This document shows, piece after piece, positions 20,201 to 27,011 of a DNA stretch of 64,000 nucleotides. The stretch comes from JAHEKB01 sp049115575. Lineage in GTDB: Bacteria > Bacteroidota > Bacteroidia > NS11-12g > UBA9320. The stretch covers positions 806,001-870,000 of the forward strand of contig JAGDZU010000001.1 of NCBI GenBank assembly GCA_049115575.1, in the 5' to 3' direction. The notes beneath the pieces were generated by a model. It was not told the origin of the DNA. It was given only the letters and a program-made list of their open reading frames with translations, and made no database searches. Every line of letters begins with the position of its first letter. The stretch's first letter is position 1. The position numbers were made by a program, and so were the translations under genes.

Positions 20201-21611
20201 CTGAGAGATATAAATCGTCGAAATTGCTTATAGGGTACTTTTCATTAAACAACTTTACTTTCAAACTCCATTTATCTCTATCCATTCGATAATTAAACAG
20301 AGCTTTATTTGATAATAATTGAGAAGTGAGTTTAGTAATCTCTTGAGAAATGGTTTCCACCTGATTTTGCAAGCTAACATAACTCTTATTTGCCTCTTCT
20401 ATGTCTGATTCTGCTTTATCAATAGCCTCATCTAATTGGCCCATCTCATTCACATAATCTTGTTGAGCTTGTTTCATTTCTTCTTCAAGCTCTTTTTTCT
20501 CATCCACATAGGATTTGACCTCTTCCAGTAGGGCCATTTCACCATCTGTGAATTCATCATTTAGAAGGCCATAAAGAGTGTCTAGCCTTTCTTGCAAGAC
20601 TTTCATAGAGTCCAGCTGTTCAGCCAAGTCAGAACGCTTGTCTGCCAATTTACCTTCGAGCTCTTCCTGTACACCTTTAATACTGTCTAACTTCTCCTCT
20701 ATTTTTTGTCCAAGAGAATCCAGTTTTTGTTTCTTTTTCTCCAGATCCTCTATCAATTTTTCATTGACATCTTTTTGTTGATCAATGCCGCTATCCACAA
20801 GACCTTGCTTTTCATTCACTTCTTTTTGAAGCTCACCAATTTTATCATTTAGATCATCTAACTCAGAATTTAAGCTGTCTACTTTTTGAGCTTTAAATGG
20901 ATCTCCTAAAGACCCTTTTCCTTCAAGGACCCAATCGAAGCTATTTACACCATCTTGAAAATATCGAATTTCTTTACCGTCATTAGCGGAACAACCAGGG
21001 CATCTAAAGGTTACCTTATCGTAGTCTAGCCCTTCTGCTCTAATGGGTAAAGCTCTGGGGTATTTAAATTTATCTGGGCTGGCTATACTAACACCTAAAG
21101 AAATAGGATACTCTTTATCTTTCTCTTTAGTTACCTGCAAACAACCTGCCGGTGTATCACATGGAGCATTGGTTTCAATGAAAAGACCTGAACCCGTATT
21201 CACTTCAAAAACACTAGGGGGAGACCAAACTTGATTATAGCTGCTAGAACTTCCGGTTACACTCCATACATATTCCCCATCAAAGAATTCCATATCTTCA
21301 CTCAGTGAAAAGAATCCATTATCACAATAACGTACGTATATAGGATGATTTACCCTAAAGGCAGTCATAGGATCTTGACAAGGCATCACCTGATAAAATG
21401 CAATCTCAAAAAACACATACTCATCAGAAGTGTTGGTCCAGCTAAATATGGTTCCTCTTAATTCGGCATCACTGGTGATAGTTTGATTGTTAAAAGGGGT
21501 TAATAATATGGGTGCATTTTCCGATTGAGCAAGAACTTTTAATGGGACAAACAAAACGCCAAACAGTAAGAGACTTAACCAAAGTCTGCTATGTTTCCAA
21601 ATAGCTTTCAT
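14283..21611 (-). CDS. Giant exported coiled-coil / beta-repeat protein (operon gene 2), unknown function
   Basis: 2442 residues. Signal peptide to about residue 29. An N-terminal beta domain (30-235) contains several Cys (F-R-C-P-G-C, P-C-D-T-P-A-G-C). Continuous charged coiled coil runs from about 240 to 1150, very rich in Glu/Lys/Leu. A beta segment with further Cys follows, then a Gly/Thr/Asp/Glu linker (about 1305-1380) containing two T-R-T-R-D repeats. About 870 residues of beta-rich repeats form the C-terminus, including a glycine-rich stretch F-G-G-G-V-G-Y-N near 2180. There is no T9SS sorting domain. Start ATG overlaps the barrel gene stop as ATGA. I do not recognise the family. The layout suggests a long filament or periplasm-spanning structure working with the barrel and the FN3 protein. 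Confidence 0.85.
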   Translation of the reverse strand: MKAIWKHSRLWLSLLLFGVLFVPLKVLAQSENAPILLTPFNNQTITSDAELRGTIFSWTNTSDEYVFFEIAFYQVMPCQDPMTAFRVNHPIYVRYCDNGFFSLSEDMEFFDGEYVWSVTGSSSSYNQVWSPPSVFEVNTGSGLFIETNAPCDTPAGCLQVTKEKDKEYPISLGVSIASPDKFKYPRALPIRAEGLDYDKVTFRCPGCSANDGKEIRYFQDGVNSFDWVLEGKGSLGDPFKAQKVDSLNSELDDLNDKIGELQKEVNEKQGLVDSGIDQQKDVNEKLIEDLEKKKQKLDSLGQKIEEKLDSIKGVQEELEGKLADKRSDLAEQLDSMKVLQERLDTLYGLLNDEFTDGEMALLEEVKSYVDEKKELEEEMKQAQQDYVNEMGQLDEAIDKAESDIEEANKSYVSLQNQVETISQEITKLTSQLLSNKALFNYRMDRDKWSLKVKLFNEKYPISNFDDLYLSVFQEGEKLSNSATNRSTSFTEFTSKLSQLSSAIASASRKAGSTEASEALSIVQSAENNYKKSVDSLSRTSTVIDPLIKDKIETEQDKLSSIEAQLASAEAGIEQSISALEQAFQAYEDKMKEYEGELNANKSKLADLNASINRTQNAFNKKVEERRKKTAEKRDEYNDEVSSKELRKLDIQFDIKKIYDALIKMKEDSTNIANEKKFLEEDKRSVERQKEEVDQEIADLENANEELDNKKEELEEELEDLKEELDDLAEKRKELLGNLEAATAATKSATGAIVYYIPPTLDELLEGADATKFKDLVVKVEEKKDSLNQAMADKAGLQAKYSGMMVSIAKELIKLKENEESVKKLEEEKGEAEEEAAEKKREAGVKLREAREAEEEAREKLENDKEEQKEKIDDLDTEAKDAQEELDNYRKDIVEGTDSLLAGKNKLIDEKLKEIEELQLDANQHQSNMNDNVAKLREYKQKEIALRTSIGRENNNLSRASALDNIAGIASSRKELNRLEAEMESNQEQVNFYVENIGIKAKELKEVKDKMGELQKEVTQIREERFTMQSVQLENRKKLQELENDLEGAEADLLQANKDLKKLEQLGDSAEAPADIDSLMNEDEDLQKANKKLEEIEAKLEKLENEKKKAEAEIEVKIEEKKKAEEKSKDAVEKAEDALKDARKELQDFINEKFEKASFTTKLKIIADDGVADHWREDDDPKEETVTLTYSSRVASITGLTASGNGSTIEEPSKCYLIVENDIMNSPQFAGLAAGEEPRTRALLYEDGKLLNELWPVIPDDAPLLSKDVVIASSAFSTDKDEFNYQCISEGESPEEKEYRLASEAGEGGDGATSGTDAGGEGTPTGGDAGNTGGDPLGDNTTRTRDQHDGTRTRDGEGENGDGSTTDGGEEETEEDDDFCVSMAGLHDSIVDLGRYEFGGGVIVGPASSNTLGMFLWEPAEVAKDKKTERQMINAKYEASKIYKDDKVGGKGEYDVTAGVMIETSKSVKGSPGGKSKITTRVVQGDHQGLAGETIHLEVSKTYGDAEDFGFDEGGSTEKDGSTDGSGYLADTYFYYGKGYGKFEIIIQWKRGGEVIQEEKIEATSPLIHSYQIMAYEVNKKALDEAKKMLKNGSANVEGALGAIDTEDIGNWLVFGTLNFDNEFANGIELSFESEGEAKVEPESESTEEFGIAMTMLKDAPENEQFEVTSKTPEEYKDIAEDYEAKGKIDTEKIKEFKIGTSETPFVIVLDNEASPGTTISGDAHISVDAIPDDMPIKEAFKKLKIKVDGVKVEKSADGDDAEFIAKEGSVIYESAEGVKYQFSSFELTISSFGVLATTGASLTGEVKHEKLEEAVAFEAKIDGNGDFMGKISNLPEVELNDFKLKKGTSVILDMHRGESEAPLPDDFQGLVIVQATLELPESFNREGVNGRSTLGVQNFSIGKRGVSGKIGMDGQLLGLGFAGYEVKLKTLTAEFKNNELLNGTFDGVMTVPSPMEGEVGIKISLSQTRYVAELTSTQPLYLPQFKTTFVLKVAGAEYLPQKKEGLITLSAKINSEKHGDINIDGFKLTSKGEVEAENISVEEDIEIGKGFKMNLRHLGFHFRNERDYGMTFDGKVDFKGILAIDAAAEIKTGPTLTFKKLDIDFDKGPINFKGEFTYQQAVFQGKFDVKFKKFNKGLDGMLIVGNQPISRDESFSYWYGEIGAAFPIPIAQTGFSFLEFGGGVGYNFIPPLGNQDGSPMQDAGFSLKAKVGVGNAPGGELIAGRMELSYVSGNISMYGKAWALTKEESLYGEGQINLRNMASNPSIDGYIAAFVGLTDAEGALFLARGKINFSYPPNRSRYVWSEQLNASLFQTINADASLEISETRIKMDGRLTYDVNKEIPLGFGTLTASFDLNAKLDLQYVYQPPTGTARPRILGNWDVNVEAFDKSFDVINGAVNITGAELRITSSEARIRGIARARYKVLWYEGSKTVEIDSTTPI

Positions 21612-23323
21612 AGTCTGTGACTAATACTAGTTCTCACCAAGAATTCTCTGTATCCTGGAACTGCTTGACCTGTACCCTGTAAATTGTTGAGTACACTCAC
21701 ACCAAGACTGGCCATAGTTCTTCCGGTAATTTTATAATTAGAACCCAACTGAAGTACTTGTTTGCTTCCAATCTTCATATCTGTATTCCTTACTCCTGTG
21801 TATGTTATTCTAGCATAAGGAGTCATTTTACCATTTAAGACCTTAGTTCTAGCACTTAAGGTAATGGTGTTATTTCTAAACAATGTAGCACCTGCTGAAC
21901 CTGTTTTAAATGTATTGAGTGAGAGTCCTCCGCTATGTTTTTTATAGCTGACCCTGTAAGAAACTCCGTAATTATTAGTTGAGACTTTGGTAGGAGTAGC
22001 TAAGAAAGTGCTCTTATTGCTGTATTGACTTAAACCCAGAATTAAGGAGGCCGTATTTTTTAATTCACCAGTAGTAAATCTATATGTTGGCAATATTCTA
22101 ACTACCTGATTTGAAGACTTGACTTGATCTCCATTAACATTGGGGGACCCATTTACAGCGTTAAAAGCGTAGACCACATTAATAAAGGTTTGCTCATTGA
22201 ATTTATAGCTCGTATTGAATTTAAAAATTGGAATACTCAAAGAGCTACCATAAGTCTTGCTAACATTGCTTCCCTTATACGCTAATACTAAATTGGTTTG
22301 CAAATCATTATTAAAGAAACTCGCTTGTGGATTTAGCTCCACATCTATCATATCAGATTGCATAAATGGAAAAGATAGTGTTCTAAAATGTTTGCTTTTC
22401 CAGCTTACTCTGGTGTTCAATCTAAAATGCTCTTGTTTTGTATATCCTTTGAAAGCAACCCCTATGCCTCCTAAAATATTGGTGTTTGGTATAAGGAAAC
22501 TTCCTACTCCAAATTCTCTTAAGGTATCTGTTGCTGTTACATTTGGCGCCCAAGAGGTGTTAGCTATTTCTAACTCCACTTGAGTTTTCTTGCTAACTCT
22601 ATACCTGCTAAAAAGAGAGAGAACCGCACTCTTTTCTGGGTTTCTTGCCATAGGTACTGCTTCCAGTGAATTTTGATGATCATCCACAAAAGCAAAGCTG
22701 ATTCCATTGTTCAATTTGCCTTTTTTATTAGTTACCAGATTAATGGCGGTTAGAGTTCTTCTGTACGCACCATTATTGAAATTAAACGCATTATTCGGAA
22801 CTTTTGGCTGTATAATTCCTCTCTGCAGCGATACCCTCATATGGTTCATTTGGTAATCAGCACCTACTCCAAAGACTTTGATGTCTCCTGTTGAAAGTGG
22901 ACTGTAATGTTGAATGAAATGCCCTAAATGAAAAGTAAAGTTTTTATAAGACGGCCTAGCATACAGTCTATTAGCAGGGTGCATTAGGAATTGCAGAGGA
23001 TTAAGGGACTTAGGACCTTCAGCAGGGGTCTGCACACCAAAAGCGCCTACCTGAATAACAGGCGTAATAAATATATTCAATGGAATGCTCAATTTATTTT
23101 TCCAATCCAATGTAAGATTGGCATTAAACTGAGGGTAATGCGTAGGCTGCCTAATATTTGAGAAACCATTATTAAAAGCCGTGCTGTTGTAATATTGATA
23201 TTGTAAAGAAGTATTCCCAGATAGGCTTAAACCTCCCCCCAGATTAATCTGTGCGTGAGTCTCAGGTAAGGCAAATAGGATTACTAAAAGACCCAGTATA
23301 GCTTTTAGTTTGAGGCTAAACAA
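21608..23323 (-). CDS. Outer-membrane beta-barrel protein (operon gene 1), unknown function
   Basis: 571 residues from a TTG start at 23323; no in-frame ATG lies close upstream. Signal peptide ending E-T-H-A-Q (about 25 residues). The rest alternates polar and aromatic/hydrophobic residues in 8-12-residue strands with loops of G, N, S and T, typical of a large outer-membrane barrel (roughly 24 or more strands by eye). There is no TonB box, plug or OmpA domain. It is first in a coupled operon with the giant coiled-coil and FN3 proteins (ATGA and TTGA overlaps). It may anchor or export them. Divergent from kynA. Confidence 0.78.
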   Translation of the reverse strand: MFSLKLKAILGLLVILFALPETHAQINLGGGLSLSGNTSLQYQYYNSTAFNNGFSNIRQPTHYPQFNANLTLDWKNKLSIPLNIFITPVIQVGAFGVQTPAEGPKSLNPLQFLMHPANRLYARPSYKNFTFHLGHFIQHYSPLSTGDIKVFGVGADYQMNHMRVSLQRGIIQPKVPNNAFNFNNGAYRRTLTAINLVTNKKGKLNNGISFAFVDDHQNSLEAVPMARNPEKSAVLSLFSRYRVSKKTQVELEIANTSWAPNVTATDTLREFGVGSFLIPNTNILGGIGVAFKGYTKQEHFRLNTRVSWKSKHFRTLSFPFMQSDMIDVELNPQASFFNNDLQTNLVLAYKGSNVSKTYGSSLSIPIFKFNTSYKFNEQTFINVVYAFNAVNGSPNVNGDQVKSSNQVVRILPTYRFTTGELKNTASLILGLSQYSNKSTFLATPTKVSTNNYGVSYRVSYKKHSGGLSLNTFKTGSAGATLFRNNTITLSARTKVLNGKMTPYARITYTGVRNTDMKIGSKQVLQLGSNYKITGRTMASLGVSVLNNLQGTGQAVPGYREFLVRTSISHRL

Positions 23324-23428
23324 GGTGAATAAGGTTTGGTTCGTCTCGACTAAATTAAGTAATATTTCTGACAGATATCATTTTTTTAACCATTCAAAGC
23401 AATTAGTCTTGCATCTTAAAGTTTTAAT

Positions 23429-24379
23429 ATGAGTACAGAATCAAAAGATATATACAGCCAATTAAAAGACAAATTCGACGCCATAGGACAAGATGTAGAT
23501 ACTCATTTAGAAGGGTTACTGCACAGTACACCTATTACTTATTGGGATTACATAAAAACAGATGCTTTGTTAAGTCTTCAAGAGCAAAGAAGTATTCATA
23601 AAGACGAGATGGTGTTCATTATGTATCACCAGATTAATGAGCTGCTCTTTAAAATGATTCTTTGGGAAATAAATCAAATTGCTGATAAAAAGGATTTGGA
23701 TGTTTCTTTCTTCTCAGCTAGACTTTATAGAGTAAGTAGATATTTCGACATGCTCTCTTCTTCTTTCACCATTATGGGAGAAGGCATGGAGTTGGAACAA
23801 TACCTCAAATTTAGGCACACCTTAACGCCTGCTAGCGGTTTTCAAAGTGCTCAATATCGCATGATAGAGTTTGCATCTACAGAATTGATAAATCTGATTG
23901 ATGCCAGATTTAGAGACAACATAGATAGAAACACCCCATTTGAACATGCATTTGAACATTTGTATTGGCAAGCTGCAGGTAAAGACCATGCAACAGGAGA
24001 AAAAAGCACCTTATTGAATCTGTTTGAAGAAAAGTATAAAGACACATTTATCAGATTCATGAAGAAGTTCAATACATTAAACCTATGGACTCTGTTCAAA
24101 TCCTTACCTGAAGAAACCAGAAACAACCCAGAACTTTTAAATGCAATGAGACATTATGACCACACTGTGAACGTGAGATGGGTAATGGCGCATTATAATG
24201 CAGCTGGAAAATACTTGGTCTCAGAAAGTGGTGAAGTTGAAGAGGCAACGGGTGGTAGTGATTGGAGAAAATATATGCATCCAAAATACCAAAGAAGAAT
24301 TTTCTTCCCTGACTTATGGTCCAAAGAAGAGCTAGAAGGTTGGGGTGTCCACAACCTAGAAGACTATAAAAAACTATAG
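23429..24379 (+). CDS. kynA: Tryptophan 2,3-dioxygenase family protein
   Basis: 316 residues. Heme enzyme that opens the indole ring of L-Trp to N-formylkynurenine. The signature P-A-S-G-F-Q-S near 130 is followed by Q-Y-R-M-I-E; Y-H-Q-I-N-E-L-L-F-K near 66 contains the distal-pocket His. The late R-W-V-M-A-H probably holds the proximal heme ligand, before a T-G-G-S loop. All-helical, cytosolic. No kynureninase or formamidase gene lies in the window, so the rest of the pathway must be elsewhere. A one-mismatch -7 box (TAGTCTTG) precedes it. Its 3' end overlaps the convergent PhoH gene by 6 bp. Confidence 0.88.
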   Translation: MSTESKDIYSQLKDKFDAIGQDVDTHLEGLLHSTPITYWDYIKTDALLSLQEQRSIHKDEMVFIMYHQINELLFKMILWEINQIADKKDLDVSFFSARLYRVSRYFDMLSSSFTIMGEGMELEQYLKFRHTLTPASGFQSAQYRMIEFASTELINLIDARFRDNIDRNTPFEHAFEHLYWQAAGKDHATGEKSTLLNLFEEKYKDTFIRFMKKFNTLNLWTLFKSLPEETRNNPELLNAMRHYDHTVNVRWVMAHYNAAGKYLVSESGEVEEATGGSDWRKYMHPKYQRRIFFPDLWSKEELEGWGVHNLEDYKKL

Positions 24380-25699
24380 CAGTTCATTGGCTAAATTAGC
24401 TAATTCGCTTCGCTCCCCTTTTTCCAGATTTACATGCGCAAAAAGCGGGTGATTTTTCACCTTATCTATAAGGTATGACAAGCCGTTACTCTCTGCATCA
24501 AGATAAGGAGTATCAATTTGGTTGATGTCTCCAGTAAATACGATTTTGGTATTCTCGCCAGCCCTAGTCACTATGGTTTTTATTTCATGTGGAGTGAGAT
24601 TCTGTGCCTCATCCACTATGAAGAAGACATTTGCTAATGTTCTTCCTCGTATATAAGCCAAAGGAGCTATAGATATTTTTTCCTGTTCCACCATTTCATC
24701 TATCCTCTTATACTCTTTGTCTCTATCTGAGTAATTGGACTTAATGAATTTAAGATTATCCCATATTGGCTGCATGTATGGGTCAATTTTGGATTTTACA
24801 TCACCTGGTAAGTAACCTAAATCCTTATTGCTCAATGGAACTATAGGTCTGGTCACATAGATTTGTTGAAACTGGCTTCTTTGTTCCAAAGCAGAGGCTA
24901 TAGCCAATAGAGTCTTTCCCGTACCCGCCACTCCTCTTAAAGTAACCAGTTTTATCTCTGGATTCATTAATGCATGTAAAGCAAACGCTTGTTCTGCATT
25001 CCTAGGAGTGATTTTGTAAATGGTCTTTTTCTCTATCCGTTGTACTTGGTTGTCTGATTGATTATAATATCCCAATGCAGATTTTCTACCATTCTTGAGA
25101 ATCAAATAATGGTTATAAGGAAACTTCTGTTTTGCCACTTCTTTTAAATCAAGATAATTGGCCTTAAACAACTTGTCAATAGCGGTGGAATCAAGGTTTT
25201 CCAATGTTGAGATACCTGCATATAGCTTGTCTACGTCTTTGACTTTACCAGTTTCATAATCTGAACTTATCAGGTTTAACGATCTCGCCTTGACTCTCAA
25301 GCAAATATCTTTAGACACCAGTTCCACCTGTCTTTTGGGGAATTCCGTTTTCAAGCTCAATGCCGCATTGACTATTTTATTGTCGTTTTTACGTTCATCA
25401 AAACTCTTGGTCAATGCAGAAATATGATTACTGCTGTTCAGTATAACTCTAAATTTACCTTGCCCCTTTCCTGGTAGTTTCACCCATTCATTTAGAAGGC
25501 TGTCTTTAGCTATATCGTTTAGAAGTCGGATAAAACTTCTCGCTTCAAAATTGATGGTGTCGTTGCCCTTTTTGAAATTATCTAATTCCTCTAGTACCTG
25601 AATTGGTATAGCTACATCATGTTCATCAAAAGTTAGTAAAGCGTTGTGATCAAAAAGTATCACTGAGGTATCTAGTACATAGATCTTCTTTGCTGCCAT
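24374..25699 (-). CDS. PIN-domain / PhoH-type ATPase
   Basis: 441 residues. The N-terminal PIN nuclease-like domain (1-150) begins Y-V-L-D-T-S-V with further acidic residues. A C-terminal PhoH ATPase follows (about 215-441) with Walker A G-V-A-G-T-G-K-T and Walker B F-F-I-V-D-E-A-Q-N, then T-G-D-I-N-Q-I-D. Family knowledge: PIN-PhoH (PhoH2, YlaK-like) proteins act as RNA helicase plus ribonuclease, with links to phosphate starvation and toxin-antitoxin-like behaviour in some bacteria. Here no antitoxin-sized gene precedes it. Cytosolic. ATG at 25699. Confidence 0.9.
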   Translation of the reverse strand: MAAKKIYVLDTSVILFDHNALLTFDEHDVAIPIQVLEELDNFKKGNDTINFEARSFIRLLNDIAKDSLLNEWVKLPGKGQGKFRVILNSSNHISALTKSFDERKNDNKIVNAALSLKTEFPKRQVELVSKDICLRVKARSLNLISSDYETGKVKDVDKLYAGISTLENLDSTAIDKLFKANYLDLKEVAKQKFPYNHYLILKNGRKSALGYYNQSDNQVQRIEKKTIYKITPRNAEQAFALHALMNPEIKLVTLRGVAGTGKTLLAIASALEQRSQFQQIYVTRPIVPLSNKDLGYLPGDVKSKIDPYMQPIWDNLKFIKSNYSDRDKEYKRIDEMVEQEKISIAPLAYIRGRTLANVFFIVDEAQNLTPHEIKTIVTRAGENTKIVFTGDINQIDTPYLDAESNGLSYLIDKVKNHPLFAHVNLEKGERSELANLANELL

Positions 25700-25758
25700 A
25701 TATAATCTATTGCAAGTTAAGACAGCACTGCTTCATATCACAGAGTGTTCTTTAGATG

Positions 25759-26874
25759 TCAATAACTCCTATAAAGCTTGTAGCTTCTGTAGTCATACGG
25801 CGACTTGATTCGAAAGAACAACCAACCTCTTTCCAATTCATACCCATCTACGATTAGTCCGCCCTGTCCTTTTTTGTGAAAGATTCTCTTTCCCAAACTG
25901 CTATAAACTTCCAACTCAAACTCGCCATTTGCAGAAATGGTATAATTATCGCCAGTACAACTTATACCAATGACCATAGGCTTTTTCAGGAACACTGCTT
26001 TGGAATAGCTGGAGGCTTGATCGTAATCTACTTGCTTAATTCTGATATAACCCAATTGATCCAGAGCAAGCGGATATTCATATCGGATGATTTCAGCACT
26101 ATTTCCATTTGCAGGAACATTGCCAATTGTTGTGAAATCAAAACCATTAGTACTGTACTCTATTTGAAAATAATCACTGTTTAATTCAGAAGCCGTTTCC
26201 CAAACTAAAATTGGATTAACGTAATCATAGGATATATGCACATTTAACCATTCCACCGGCAAAACACAGCCAGTTGATAAGGAAAATGAGCCGCTCCAGT
26301 TCTGCCTACTTGTATTGCTCGTTTTAAAAGTAGCCCTATCAAATACCAAGGAGGAAATAACAGACTTTGCACCACTGATAATGGAGTCATACACCGCATT
26401 GTCCGATTCAATTAACGCTATTGCATTCAAGCCATTGGTCAGGCCAGCAGGCAATGCTGATGTATTCGCGGAGCTGGCAGTAGTTTGCCAGACTCCGGCC
26501 CCTTCATTATTAAACGCAGTAATAAATCGAGGTGCAGTGGCAGAGTCTTGAAACACCAATATCTGATCCCCAGTAGAAGAAAGAGCTATGGGAGAAATAG
26601 AATCCAAAGTCACTACATCGCCACAAGCATAACTCCTTGTTGAGTTCCAGCTAAAAATGCCTTCGCCGGACCTGAAGCTCTGACTACTAAGCCAGCCCTT
26701 ATCCGTAAAGTTTATTGTTGTACCGCTATCAATAGGACTCAAGCAAACAAATGATATTTGATCAGGATTATCTGAATTGTATTGAACTATGGCAAGATCA
26801 CCGGGACTCAAAACCGACTGAGCTAAACTTGCAATTACAATTAGGTATGAAACAAGGAACATAAATCTTCTCAT
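25759..26874 (-). CDS. Secreted protein with LPVEW...TASE module
   Basis: 371 residues with a signal peptide (about 1-19, ending S-L-A-Q). Residues 20-200 form a beta-rich domain (D-L-A-I-V-Q-Y, I-N-F-T-D-K-G-W) like those annotated as lamin-tail-like or hypothetical in Bacteroidota. Then comes the frequently seen L-P-V-E-W-L ... L-V-W-E-T-A-S-E-L-N-S module (about 208-280). The end (S-S-L-G-K-R-I-F ... Y-K-L-Y-R-S-Y) resembles a diverged T9SS C-terminal domain but lacks the Y-P-N-P start, so T9SS export is only likely. Function unknown. Confidence 0.72.
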   Translation of the reverse strand: MRRFMFLVSYLIVIASLAQSVLSPGDLAIVQYNSDNPDQISFVCLSPIDSGTTINFTDKGWLSSQSFRSGEGIFSWNSTRSYACGDVVTLDSISPIALSSTGDQILVFQDSATAPRFITAFNNEGAGVWQTTASSANTSALPAGLTNGLNAIALIESDNAVYDSIISGAKSVISSLVFDRATFKTSNTSRQNWSGSFSLSTGCVLPVEWLNVHISYDYVNPILVWETASELNSDYFQIEYSTNGFDFTTIGNVPANGNSAEIIRYEYPLALDQLGYIRIKQVDYDQASSYSKAVFLKKPMVIGISCTGDNYTISANGEFELEVYSSLGKRIFHKKGQGGLIVDGYELERGWLFFRIKSPYDYRSYKLYRSY

Positions 26875-26959
26875 ACCTCAAAAAGAGGTCAATACTCAGA
26901 TAATCTTAAATGCAGAGATTATGAAGTCTTTGTTCGTGATTAAGTTTTCAATTAAAGAC

Positions 26960-26990
26960 AAAAAAAAAGCCCTCACTTTTAGCGAGGGCT
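26960..26990 (-). terminator. Strong intrinsic terminator of the Na/Pi cotransporter gene
   Basis: On the minus strand, AGCCCTC pairs with GAGGGCT around a 9-base loop and is followed by nine T. It sits 20 bases past the stop of the cotransporter gene and separates it from the next minus-strand gene. Confidence 0.88.
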
Positions 26991-27011
26991 CTTTATAAGA
27001 TCAATTATATT

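Noticed and set aside
15466..21234. Many Ser-rich open frames opposite the giant coiled-coil gene
   Set aside because: Ser/Phe/Leu-rich composition is what the reverse of Glu/Lys/Leu codons gives. No start signals or homology.
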